Shown piece after piece: positions 18,101 through 26,376 of a stretch of 64,000 nt of DNA. The stretch is taken from contig NZ_CANLEA010000004.1 of assembly GCF_947489565.1 (NCBI RefSeq), positions 124,001 through 188,000 of the forward strand. The letters are read 5' to 3'. The notes under the pieces were generated by a model. It was not told the origin of the DNA and ran no database searches. It saw only the letters and a list, made by a program, of their open reading frames with translations. The translations under genes were made by a program, and so were the position numbers. The stretch comes from an uncultured Kordia sp. GTDB lineage: Bacteria; Bacteroidota; Bacteroidia; Flavobacteriales; Flavobacteriaceae. The stretch's first letter is position 1, and every line of letters begins with the position of its first letter.

Positions 18101-19394
18101 TTACGCGATTTTTTGGCATCGAAGAGACTTACGAATCGAAGATAATATTGGTTTACACAAAGCTTTAACTTCTGGTGATAAAGTCATTCCGCTGTTTATA
18201 TTTGACAAAGACATTTTGGATAAATTACCAAAAGACGATGCCCGTGTTACTTTTATTCATTCAGCATTAGAAAAAATACACACTACGCTTCAAAAAAGCT
18301 ATGGTGTTTCGCTGATGGTACAACATGGAAATCCTCTTGAAATTTTCCGTAAAATCAGTGAAGAATTCAATATTACTGCTGTATACACCAATCACGATTA
18401 CGAACCGTATGCGATTGCAAGAGATACACAAGTAACAGAATTTTTGACTACAAAAAACATTGCATTTCACAGTTTCAAAGATCAAGTGATATTTGAACGT
18501 GGTGATATTGTAAAAGCAGACGGAAAACCATATACGGTATACACACCATATTCAAAAAAATGGTTGGCAGCACTTAAGGATAGCGACTATAAAAGCGTTG
18601 ATTGTGCTGCGCATTATGGAAATTTTGCAAAGTTATCGTTTGACTTTCCATCCATTGAAGAAATTGGGTTTACGACTTCTTCCATTAAAGTACTTCCGTA
18701 TACAATGGCCGAGAATATCATTGAAAATTATGAAGCAACTCGAAACTTTCCAGCTATTGAAGGTACTTCTAAATTAAGTCCACATTTGCGTTTTGGAACA
18801 GTCAGTGTACGACAATGTGTGCAAAACGGATTGTTATCAGAAGAAAATACATTCTTAAAAGAATTGATTTGGAGAGAATTCTTTATGCAAATTCTATGGC
18901 ATTTTCCTAAATCTGTCACAAACAATTTCAAATCAAAATATGATGGCATCAAGTGGCGCAATAATGAAGCCGATTATAAAGCATGGTGTGAAGGAAAAAC
19001 TGGATATCCAATTGTTGATGCTGGCATGCGCGAACTCAATGAATCTGGATATATGCACAATAGAGTTCGAATGGTTACCGCCAGCTTTTTATGCAAACAT
19101 TTATTAATTGATTGGAGATGGGGCGAAGCTTATTTTGCTAAAAAACTATTGGATTTTGATTTGGCACAAAATGTTGGAAATTGGCAATGGGTTGCCGGAA
19201 CTGGCTGCGATTCTTCTCCATATTTCCGAATTTTCAATCCGACTTCGCAAGTTCAAAAATTTGATAAAGCACATGTCTATATTAAAAAATGGGTTCCCGA
19301 TTATCAAGAATTTACATATCCAACTCAAATTGTGGAACATAAGCATGCGCGTGAACGCTGTTTAGCAACCTACAAGAGCGGAATTGAGAGCTAA
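18090..19394 (+). CDS. phr: Class I deoxyribodipyrimidine photolyase
   Basis: I choose ATG 18090 (MKDNYAIFWHRRDLRIEDN) because the TTG at 18081 only adds MEP inside the upstream gene. The N-terminal antenna domain carries FWHRRDLRIEDN. The FAD domain has LSPHLRFGTVSVRQ, LIWREFFMQILWHFP, GYPIVDAGMRELNESGYMHNRVRM and NVGNWQWVAGTGCDSSPYFRIFNP, which includes the FAD-binding and electron-transfer Trp region. It repairs UV pyrimidine dimers with blue light. The length (434 residues) is normal. It is the last gene of the co-directional run before the FAS1 promoter. Confidence 0.93.
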   Translation: MKDNYAIFWHRRDLRIEDNIGLHKALTSGDKVIPLFIFDKDILDKLPKDDARVTFIHSALEKIHTTLQKSYGVSLMVQHGNPLEIFRKISEEFNITAVYTNHDYEPYAIARDTQVTEFLTTKNIAFHSFKDQVIFERGDIVKADGKPYTVYTPYSKKWLAALKDSDYKSVDCAAHYGNFAKLSFDFPSIEEIGFTTSSIKVLPYTMAENIIENYEATRNFPAIEGTSKLSPHLRFGTVSVRQCVQNGLLSEENTFLKELIWREFFMQILWHFPKSVTNNFKSKYDGIKWRNNEADYKAWCEGKTGYPIVDAGMRELNESGYMHNRVRMVTASFLCKHLLIDWRWGEAYFAKKLLDFDLAQNVGNWQWVAGTGCDSSPYFRIFNPTSQVQKFDKAHVYIKKWVPDYQEFTYPTQIVEHKHARERCLATYKSGIES

Positions 19395-19407
19395 AACAAA
19401 CCGTATT

Positions 19408-19494
19408 TTGTTTAACGTTTTACCTTATTTAACAAACAATTAACATTTTTGTTTAACTATTTTTAATTTTGTTTAAACAAAATAATTATATTTG
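19408..19494 (+). promoter_or_regulatory. FAS1-gene promoter with array of TTGTTTAAC-type sites
   Basis: TTGTTTAAC occurs at 19408 and 19449 and as a palindrome TTGTTTAAACAA at 19469-19480. A near-match in reverse (TTTAACAA) lies at 19428. The starts are spaced 20, 21 and 20 bp, so all sites fall on one face of the helix. A good Bacteroidota -7 box TATATTTG lies at 19487-19494, and the palindrome overlaps the -33 zone (spacer 15). This layout suits a repressor or cooperative regulator. Confidence 0.55.
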
Positions 19495-19538
19495 TGTGAT
19501 CGTTAAAAACAATTAATCACAAAAAGCAATAAATTGTT

Positions 19539-20504
19539 ATGAAAAAGAAAAAAACATTTATCCTTGTCGCTTTTGTTATCTCATTATTCACCCTAACCTC
19601 GTGTAGCGATGATGATAATAACGTAGTTGCCCCGAGTAACACTATCGCAGATTTTGTAGCTGCAAATTCTGATTTTAGTTCTTTGGGAGCTGCACTTGAC
19701 AGAGCAGGCTTAACTGGAGTATTGGCAGGAACAACTGATTACACAGTGTTTGCTCCAAACAATGCTGCATTTGACGCATTTTTAACAGCTAATGGTTTTG
19801 CTAATTTAGAAGCAGTGCCAACGGATGTTTTAACACAAGTTTTATTAAATCATGTTGTTAGTGGAATCAACACTTCTTCAGATTTAAGTACAGGATACAT
19901 TAAAACATTAGCTATAGAAGCTACAACTGAAAACACATTAAGCATGTATGTAAATACAAGTAATGGTGTGGTTTTAAATGGAGTTTCTACTGTGACAACA
20001 GCCAATGTTTCTGTTGATAATGGTGTAATTCATGCTGTAAACTCAGTAATTGATTTACCTACTGTAGTAACATTTGCAACAGCAGATTCAACTTTTGGAT
20101 CTTTAGTAGCAGCATTGACAAGAGAAAGTTCTTTTACGTATGTGGCAACACTAAGTACAAAGACTTCTCCAGCTCCATTTACTGTATTTGCTCCAACAGA
20201 TCAAGCATTTACTGATTTAGTAGCTGAGTTAGATGGTGTAAATTCTTTAGCTGATATTCCAACAGCTACTTTAGAAGCTACTTTAAACACACATGTTGTA
20301 GCACAAGCAAATGTTTTAGCATCTACTTTAACTGATGGTATGATGGTAAGCACATTAGGAGCTGATTTTACAATCAACACTACTAACGGTGCAACGTTTA
20401 CTGATTTAAACGGAAGAACTGGTAATATTATAGTAACAGACGTTCAGGCAGTGAATGGAGTAATTCACGCTATTGATAAAGTAATTTTACCAAGTTTAGA
20501 ATAG
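19539..20504 (+). CDS. Fasciclin (FAS1) domain lipoprotein
   Basis: The lipoprotein signal ends at lipobox LTS-C22 followed by SDDDNN. Two FAS1 domains follow: residues ~35-175 (DYTVFAPNNAAFDAFL...NGVIHAVNSVI) and ~180-320 (PFTVFAPTDQAFTDLV...NGVIHAIDKVILPSLE). FAS1 domains mediate adhesion, and in several bacteria FAS1 genes sit in light- or stress-induced regulons. The start is supported by the promoter at 19487. Its promoter shares the TTGTTTAAC motif with the TetR operon and folE. A decayed copy of its C-terminus lies downstream. Confidence 0.92.
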   Translation: MKKKKTFILVAFVISLFTLTSCSDDDNNVVAPSNTIADFVAANSDFSSLGAALDRAGLTGVLAGTTDYTVFAPNNAAFDAFLTANGFANLEAVPTDVLTQVLLNHVVSGINTSSDLSTGYIKTLAIEATTENTLSMYVNTSNGVVLNGVSTVTTANVSVDNGVIHAVNSVIDLPTVVTFATADSTFGSLVAALTRESSFTYVATLSTKTSPAPFTVFAPTDQAFTDLVAELDGVNSLADIPTATLEATLNTHVVAQANVLASTLTDGMMVSTLGADFTINTTNGATFTDLNGRTGNIIVTDVQAVNGVIHAIDKVILPSLE

Positions 20505-20609
20505 TATACAACTAAAGAACGATTTCCGAATTAGTTCTATACTCAATATTTTGACAATTAAAAAGTTGATAGAATTTAAATGATTCTATGAACTATCACA
20601 ATAGAACCA

Positions 20610-20690
20610 GTGACTTTTGTCATTGACGTTCAGACAATGAATGGTGTAATTCATGTTGTTAATAAGGTTATATTACAGAATCTAAATTAG
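20610..20690 (+). pseudogene. Remnant of a FAS1-domain C-terminus
   Basis: The 26 codons before the TAG read VTFVIDVQTMNGVIHVVNKVILQNLN. This is clearly homologous to the end of the upstream FAS1 protein (IVTDVQAVNGVIHAIDKVILPSLE). There is no upstream reading frame to match, so it is the tail of a partly deleted duplicate. The rest of the 300-bp gap upstream of it shows nothing else. Confidence 0.75.
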
Positions 20691-20727
20691 GTGTATTAGA
20701 TTCAAAAAAACCATTTTTAAGACTGGT

Positions 20728-20763
20728 AAGGGTAACTAATTATTTAGTTACCCTTATTTTTTG
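20728..20763 (+). terminator. Strong intrinsic terminator
   Basis: AAGGGTAACTAA / TTAGTTACCCTT with a 4-nt loop, followed by ATTTTTT. It ends the FAS1 transcription unit, just before the OmpA-like gene. Confidence 0.88.
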
Positions 20764-20801
20764 ATATAATTTTGTACCTTTTTGATCCCAAAAGGTAACC
20801 C

Positions 20802-21635
20802 ATGAGACAACTACTTATCATATTGTTGTGTAGTATCAGTTTTTGTAATGCGCAAGATATTGCGTTTGATATTTATTTCGATTCCGGAAAGTTTACAGTA
20901 TCTACCAAACATGCTAAAAAAATAAATCAAGAACTTGCAGATTTAGATAGCACAACAACCTACAATTTTGTTGTTAAAGGCTATACTGATTTTGTAGATA
21001 CCGAAAATTTCAACCTTAAATTATCAAAAAGCAGAGCGACTTCTGTCACAACCTTCCTTAAAGACAATTACAATTCGTTAATTAATTCTATTGAGAAAGA
21101 AGCTAAAGGTGAATTGCCTACTGAAGAAGAGAAACGAAACGAGCGTGTTGGTGTTAAAATGCATCGAAAGGTATCTATTGTTGTTTCTAAAAATGATCAC
21201 AAACCAAAAATTGTCAAGAAAAAACAAAGTATATACGTAGTTCCAGTTAAAAAATTACGTGTAGGCACTTCGTATTCTATGGGAAAAATCAATTTTAAAA
21301 CTGGAAGAGTTTCGCTTGTACAATCATCCAAAAAAGAACTTGAAAAACTGGTTCGCTTTTTAAAGAAAAACAGAAATATTCATGTAGAAGTACAAGGTCA
21401 TGTTTGTTGTGGCGGAAACGACGATTCTGATGCGTTAAATAGTGACACCGGCATGGAAACGCTTTCTGTAGACAGGGCACATTTTATTTACAAATACCTT
21501 ATTAACAGAGGAATTTCTAGAGAACGCCTTAGTTATAAAGGCTATGGTTTTAAATTACCGCTTCGCTTTCCAGAAAAAGGAACACGTGATCGTGGTGCAA
21601 ATAGACGTGTAGAAATTATGATCACGAAAGTGTAA
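20802..21635 (+). CDS. OmpA-family protein with two OmpA-like domains
   Basis: The signal peptide MRQLLIILLCSISFCNAQ is followed by a first OmpA-like segment (FDIYFDSGKFTVSTKHAKKI...VKGYTDF). A second, more canonical one is at residues ~165-277 (INFKTGRVSLVQSSKKELEKL, HVEVQGHVCCGG, GYGFKLPLRFPEKGTRDRGANRRVEIMI). The R-x4-NRRVEI ending is the peptidoglycan-binding signature, so the protein probably tethers the envelope to the cell wall. There is no beta-barrel. A TAATTTTG -7 box at 20767-20774 probably drives it, with no clear -33. Confidence 0.88.
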   Translation: MRQLLIILLCSISFCNAQDIAFDIYFDSGKFTVSTKHAKKINQELADLDSTTTYNFVVKGYTDFVDTENFNLKLSKSRATSVTTFLKDNYNSLINSIEKEAKGELPTEEEKRNERVGVKMHRKVSIVVSKNDHKPKIVKKKQSIYVVPVKKLRVGTSYSMGKINFKTGRVSLVQSSKKELEKLVRFLKKNRNIHVEVQGHVCCGGNDDSDALNSDTGMETLSVDRAHFIYKYLINRGISRERLSYKGYGFKLPLRFPEKGTRDRGANRRVEIMITKV

Positions 21636-21659
21636 TAGTTCACATATTTCCATAAAAAA

Positions 21660-21691
21660 ATGAATCATCTTATCTTCATAAAATGATTCAT
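21660..21691. terminator. Bidirectional terminator between ompA-like gene and murA
   Basis: ATGAATCAT / ATGATTCAT stem flanked by an A-run on the left and TTTTTT on the right, placed between convergent genes. Confidence 0.75.
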
Positions 21692-21718
21692 TCCTATATT
21701 TTTTTGAAACGAGTTTAG

Positions 21719-23026
21719 TTACAAACGTACAATCTTTGCTCCAATAGCACGTAAACGTTCGTCTATATTTTCGTAACCTCTATCAATTTGTTCAATATTG
21801 TGAATTGTGGAAGTCCCTTTGGCAGATAAAGCCGCGATTAATAATGAGATTCCCGCTCTAATATCTGGAGAAACCATTGTCGTAGCTTTTAACTGTGATT
21901 TAAAGTCATGACCAATTACACTGGCTCTATGCGGATCACAAAGAATGATTTTTGCACCCATATCAATTAGTTTATCTACAAAGAATAAACGGCTTTCAAA
22001 CATTTTTTGATGAATTAAAACACTTCCGCGTGCTTGCGTAGCTACCACCAATATGATACTTAATAAATCTGGTGTAAATCCTGGCCAAGGCGCATCGGCA
22101 ATGGTTAAGATAGAACCATCAATATAGTTTTGAATTTCGTACCCATCAGCATGTGCAGGAACATGAATATCATCTCCTTGACGTTCTACTGTGATTCCTA
22201 ATTTTCTGAATACATCTGGAATTTGACCTAAATCGTCCCAACTTACATTTTTGATTGTTAGTTCGCTTCGTGTCATTGCTGCCAATCCAATCCAACTTCC
22301 AATCTCAATCATGTCTGGAAGCATTCTATGTTCTGTTCCGCCTAATTCTTCAACACCTTCAATACGTAATAAGTTTGAACCAACTCCGCTAATTTTTGCG
22401 CCCATTCGGTTCAGCATTTTACACAATTGCTGTAAATACGGCTCACAAGCAGCGTTATAGATGGTTGTAGTTCCTTCAGCTAAAACAGCTGCCATGACAA
22501 TATTAGCAGTTCCAGTTACAGAAGCTTCATCCAAAAGCATGTACGTTCCTTGCAATTTTTCTGCTTCTACTCCATAGAAATAATCTTCTCTATTGTATCT
22601 AAACTTTGCACCGAGTTTTATAAAACCTTCAAAGTGTGTATCGAGTCTTCTACGACCAATTTTATCTCCTCCAGGCTTCGGAATATATCCTTTTCCAAAA
22701 CGTGCTAATAAAGGGCCAACAATCATGATAGAACCGCGAAGTCCGCGTCCTTCTTCTTTAAATTGTTCTGACTCTAGATATTTAAGATTGATATCATCGG
22801 CCTGAAACGTATAGGATCCTGGTCCGTTTTTTTGAGTTTTCACGCCTAAGTTTCCTAAAAGCATGATTAATTTATTGACGTCAACAATGTCAGGAATATT
22901 ACTAATTGTCACTTTTTCAGGTGTCAATAAAACTGCACACAAAATCTGCAATGCTTCATTTTTTGCACCTTGTGGTTGAATACTTCCTTTTAACTGATGA
23001 CCACCTTCAATCTTAAAAGTCCCCAT
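21719..23026 (-). CDS. murA: UDP-N-acetylglucosamine 1-carboxyvinyltransferase MurA (Asp-type)
   Basis: This 435-residue EPSP-synthase-fold enzyme transfers enolpyruvate from PEP to UDP-GlcNAc, the first committed step of peptidoglycan synthesis. Family landmarks include GAKNEALQIL near the N-terminus, RGSIMIVGPLLARFGKG and DMIEIGSWIGLAAMT. At the active-site loop the usual Cys of PGGC is Asp121 (PGGDKIGRR). Asp at this position is active in other bacteria and removes the thiol that fosfomycin alkylates, so intrinsic fosfomycin insensitivity is predicted. It is followed upstream in the same direction by the DUF4290 gene. Confidence 0.97.
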   Translation of the reverse strand: MGTFKIEGGHQLKGSIQPQGAKNEALQILCAVLLTPEKVTISNIPDIVDVNKLIMLLGNLGVKTQKNGPGSYTFQADDINLKYLESEQFKEEGRGLRGSIMIVGPLLARFGKGYIPKPGGDKIGRRRLDTHFEGFIKLGAKFRYNREDYFYGVEAEKLQGTYMLLDEASVTGTANIVMAAVLAEGTTTIYNAACEPYLQQLCKMLNRMGAKISGVGSNLLRIEGVEELGGTEHRMLPDMIEIGSWIGLAAMTRSELTIKNVSWDDLGQIPDVFRKLGITVERQGDDIHVPAHADGYEIQNYIDGSILTIADAPWPGFTPDLLSIILVVATQARGSVLIHQKMFESRLFFVDKLIDMGAKIILCDPHRASVIGHDFKSQLKATTMVSPDIRAGISLLIAALSAKGTSTIHNIEQIDRGYENIDERLRAIGAKIVRL

Positions 23027-23047
23027 AAAATATGATAATGAATTTTG

Positions 23048-23689
23048 TTAGTAACGTTTTCTGTTGTTACGATTTTTATTATTTCGTTGTTGTTGATTTT
23101 TGTTCGAAAACTTTTTCTTTTGTTTCAAAAGATTTGAAGAATCTGATAAGTCTTCCTCTTTAGCTGCTAAGTCAATTTTTCCATCGCTCAACTCAAACAA
23201 ATGCTTAAAGATTACATAATCTTCAACAGTGTCTTTGTTCCAGTTTAGGTAACATTTTTTCATATGATTGGCGATTGCAAACTCTAAAGCTTCTTTCATT
23301 TCGCCTTCTTCCCAGCTGTTTGCCACATCAATCATTCGCTTGATATTATTTCCATAGAAACGATATTTTGGAAAGTTTTGTGGATATCCAAGTGGATTTG
23401 GACGTTCTTGCAATACTTCTTTAGAAGGCTTTGGAAATGGCGAATCTACATCCAATTTAAAATCGGACATGATGAATAATTGATCCCATAATTTATGTTG
23501 GAAATCAGGCACATCACGTAAATGTGGTTGTAAATTTCCCATAACACCAATAATGGCTTTTGCTTGCTTGTTTCGCTCTGCTGCATCTTCTGTAGCTACG
23601 GCAATGTTGATCATTTTTTGAATATGACGTCCATACTCAGGAATAATCAATCTATGACGTTCTGTATTATACTCTAGCTGCTCAATCAA
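23048..23689 (-). CDS. DUF4290 domain-containing protein
   Basis: This 213-residue protein matches the Bacteroidota DUF4290 family throughout (YNTERHRLIIPEYGRHIQKM, PHLRDVPDFQHKLWDQLFIMS, RYYGNNI-like YRFYGNNIKRMI). The C-terminus is a low-complexity Lys/Asn/Arg tail (KFSNKNQQQRNNKNRNNRKRY) suited to binding RNA or the ribosome, though function is unknown. It lies 21 bp upstream of murA in the same direction, and this DUF4290-murA pairing is common in the phylum. Confidence 0.9.
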   Translation of the reverse strand: MIEQLEYNTERHRLIIPEYGRHIQKMINIAVATEDAAERNKQAKAIIGVMGNLQPHLRDVPDFQHKLWDQLFIMSDFKLDVDSPFPKPSKEVLQERPNPLGYPQNFPKYRFYGNNIKRMIDVANSWEEGEMKEALEFAIANHMKKCYLNWNKDTVEDYVIFKHLFELSDGKIDLAAKEEDLSDSSNLLKQKKKFSNKNQQQRNNKNRNNRKRY

Positions 23690-23792
23690 AATAAAATGTA
23701 TTTGTAAGGTATGTTATTGAAGTAAAATAAAGTTCGTGTGAAGATTATTTTGTGATTGCAAAATAGTAAAAAAAATCTAGATAACTTCGTAG

Positions 23793-24083
23793 TTATAGAG
23801 AAATTATACCTTCTACCTGACTTGCTTCCTTATATTTTTCAATAACGGCGTCTGCACTTTTCATCTTTGCAGTAATAGTAACGCTTGTATACGTTCCTTT
23901 TGAAGACTTCTTAGTATCAATTACGGCACCAAGATTATCAAAAATTTGGTGTACTTCTTTTATTTTTTCATCACTAGAAGGCACAATGAATTTGTACATG
24001 TATAATGCTGGAAACTGTGTGGTATCTTCTAATTGTATTTTTAGTTTTGCATAAAACGCTTCAGGGTCGTTTTTTAAACTCAT
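23793..24083 (-). CDS. DUF493 (YbeD-like) family protein
   Basis: This 96-residue small alpha/beta ACT-like fold has FYAKLKIQLEDTTQFPALYMYKFIVPSS and the closing SVTITAKMKSADAVIEKYKEASQVEGIISL. Family members are cytosolic and of uncertain, possibly regulatory, role. Residues and length fit DUF493 without anomalies. It stands 104 bp upstream of the DUF4290 gene, in the same direction. Confidence 0.88.
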   Translation of the reverse strand: MSLKNDPEAFYAKLKIQLEDTTQFPALYMYKFIVPSSDEKIKEVHQIFDNLGAVIDTKKSSKGTYTSVTITAKMKSADAVIEKYKEASQVEGIISL

Positions 24084-24146
24084 GCTCTCGTTTTTTCTTA
24101 GTGAACGGCAAAGATACTGCTTCTTAGAAAACTTTTGCAGTTTCTT

Positions 24147-25451
24147 CTATTTTATTACTTTTTTGATTGTGATGGTATTGTTTACTTGAACTTTCAAAAA
24201 ATACGTTCCTGAACTTAGTTGTGCTACATTAACCGTTGTTTCACGTACATTTGAGAGTTCTTTTTGCAGTACAATTCGCCCAAAACTATCCAGTAAAATA
24301 ATCGTTTGCAATGGCTTTTCAGAAATTATAGAAAGTTGATCTTTTACAGGATTTGGAAAGATTTGCAATGCAGCTTCCGCTACCTCATCTACACTTAATA
24401 TACAATTGATTTGCGTGCCCGGTTGCGTTACAAGTGTTCCGTTATTTACAGACCAATGTTCCCAAGTTCCGCCAGTTCCAGTACGCCAATCCGTTAAATC
24501 GAACGCATTACTTCCTTCTGTGGTTCCTTTTACTTTGTATACTTTTAACGCTTCTCCTCCTCTATTCCAGTCTAGTGGTATGTTGGGTTCACAGATTTCA
24601 GGAGTCATGTCTGTAAGTTCGCAATTTGCCTGAATAAAATAGGCATTGTCATCAAAAGATGGATAATCGCCAAAAACTCTTGCGCCACCATTTTCATCAA
24701 TACAAACTGCTGTATATTCATCACACGCAATTCCTTTTACATTTACAAAACCTGCACTTCCATAATCTATTAGTATGCGTGCTAAAAATGTAGTATGGCG
24801 ACCTCTACGATCTGGATCATCATAATGTGTATCAGTAATGACATCATTCAAAAACCAATTGCCTAAAAAAGGTGTATTCGGAACTGTCAGATTTGTTGCG
24901 TACGGATTCGCCAAGGCTTGTGCAGAAGTAATTGTTCCGTTTTCAGCAGAAAAATAGAATCTGCCTAAAATTGCCATTCCTGCACTCGTTCCTCCAATGG
25001 CTAAATTTTCAAAATTTATGGCATGATTAATTAGATTTTGTACTTCTGTATCTCTCCAATACGACACATAATTCCACTGATCGCCACCAGCAAACCAAAT
25101 GGCTTCTGCTTCTTGAATTCTTTGAAGCACGTAGGCATCAGTACTTGCGGTACTGTTATTAAAAACAATCGTTTCCACAGAATTCACCGTTACACCCAAA
25201 TCTGAATACATATAATTGTTATAACCATCAGACCCACTGGCGCGAAGTACTAAAACATCGCCTCCATTGGCACGTTGTAAAAACCATTGCATGGCTTCAT
25301 CTGACTCGGATGCGCCGCCCATGAGACACGATCCGCCTAACGGAATAACCTCAATACTTGTTGCGCTTCCTGTTCGATACGATGTGTACGATTGTGCAAA
25401 ACTATTGAGCATAAAGAATAAAGATAAAATGTAGGTAATGTTAGTTTTCAT
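24147..25451 (-). CDS. Cyanophycinase-like S51 peptidase with T9SS sorting domain
   Basis: I start at MKTNITYILSLFFMLNSFAQ (25451), a proper Sec signal, and drop 16 residues of the tracked ORF. Residues ~35-310 match cyanophycinase/peptidase S51: IPLGGSCLMGGASESDEAMQW, EAIWFAGGDQWNYV and the serine nucleophile elbow IGGTSAGMAILG. The final ~75 residues (LQIFPNPVKDQLSIISEK... SSGTYFLKVQVNN...IKKVIK) are a T9SS type A sorting domain, so the enzyme is exported and anchored or released. The substrate may be a beta-Asp-linked peptide such as cyanophycin, by family. Confidence 0.9.
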   Translation of the reverse strand: MKTNITYILSLFFMLNSFAQSYTSYRTGSATSIEVIPLGGSCLMGGASESDEAMQWFLQRANGGDVLVLRASGSDGYNNYMYSDLGVTVNSVETIVFNNSTASTDAYVLQRIQEAEAIWFAGGDQWNYVSYWRDTEVQNLINHAINFENLAIGGTSAGMAILGRFYFSAENGTITSAQALANPYATNLTVPNTPFLGNWFLNDVITDTHYDDPDRRGRHTTFLARILIDYGSAGFVNVKGIACDEYTAVCIDENGGARVFGDYPSFDDNAYFIQANCELTDMTPEICEPNIPLDWNRGGEALKVYKVKGTTEGSNAFDLTDWRTGTGGTWEHWSVNNGTLVTQPGTQINCILSVDEVAEAALQIFPNPVKDQLSIISEKPLQTIILLDSFGRIVLQKELSNVRETTVNVAQLSSGTYFLKVQVNNTITIKKVIK

Positions 25452-25599
25452 AGGTAAAGTGGTATATTTCAAATGTAGGTAAAGTTTCACGACTTGCAAA
25501 AGGTTATTTATAAGATGATTTGTATTGAATTTTAAATCACTTTCGTTTTAAAAACTCTAGAATCAAGATTTTTTGATTTAATTTGATAAAAAAACAAGA

Positions 25600-26163
25600 A
25601 TGGGGAAACTATTTTTTACATCCGATCATCATTTTGGGCATGATAATATTATAAAATTCTGTAATCGTCCATTTGAAGATGTTCGGGAAATGAATCAAGT
25701 ACTAATTGAAAGGTGGAATGAAAAAATTAAAAAGAATGATTCTGTATATCATTTAGGAGATTTTGGTTATGGTTACAAGGAAAATATTGCTTCTATTTTA
25801 GATCAATTGAATGGAAAGATTCATTTAATTGTGGGAAATCATGAAAAGCCAGCACTACAAAACCCTGATAAATTTGTTTGGATAAAAGATTATTTTGAAT
25901 TGAAGGTGAAAGATGCTGATTGTAAAAACGGATATCAGAACATCATTCTATTTCATTATGCCATGCGCGTGTGGAGAAGTGATTCGAGAGGAAGTTGGCA
26001 TTTATATGGACATAGCCACGGTAATTTACCAGACTTAGAAGATCGTTTGTGTTTTGATATTGGTGTTGATTGTCATGACTTTTATCCGTTATCCTACGAC
26101 GAAGTAAAAACGATTATGAAAACTAAAAACTGGAGTTCTCCTTCACAAAAAAGAGAAATTTGA
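25600..26163 (+). CDS. Metallophosphoesterase
   Basis: This 187-residue cytosolic calcineurin-like phosphoesterase has the dimetal motifs in order: FTSDHHFGHDNI (D-x-H), YHLGDFGYG (GD), IVGNHEKP (GNHE), HYAMRVW and LYGHSHGNLP (GHxH). The compact size and the motif HFGHDNIIKFCNRPF fit the phosphoesterase group common in phages and bacteria, with unknown natural substrate. It is monocistronic, with a shared bidirectional hairpin downstream. Confidence 0.9.
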   Translation: MGKLFFTSDHHFGHDNIIKFCNRPFEDVREMNQVLIERWNEKIKKNDSVYHLGDFGYGYKENIASILDQLNGKIHLIVGNHEKPALQNPDKFVWIKDYFELKVKDADCKNGYQNIILFHYAMRVWRSDSRGSWHLYGHSHGNLPDLEDRLCFDIGVDCHDFYPLSYDEVKTIMKTKNWSSPSQKREI

Positions 26164-26299
26164 GTTAGCTTGAATTGTTTTCACATATAAAGGTGTGAAT
26201 TTCGAATCTAACGGAAGTAAATAAACTCTTAAAAAAATCTATCGTAGTAATAGATCACTTTTATTAATGATTTCACATTATTTCCTTCAAACAATAACT

Positions 26300-26345
26300 A
26301 AAGACAGATTGCAAAATACTGAAGTATTATATGCAACCTGTCTTT
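26300..26345. terminator. Long hairpin between convergent genes
   Basis: AAAGACAG-A-TTGCA pairs with TGCAA-C-CTGTCTTT, enclosing AATACT-GAA-GTATT. It lies between the phosphoesterase and the lectin-like gene and probably terminates both. Confidence 0.65.
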
Positions 26346-26376
26346 AAACTAAATTTATATTCTATTATAATCTTAT

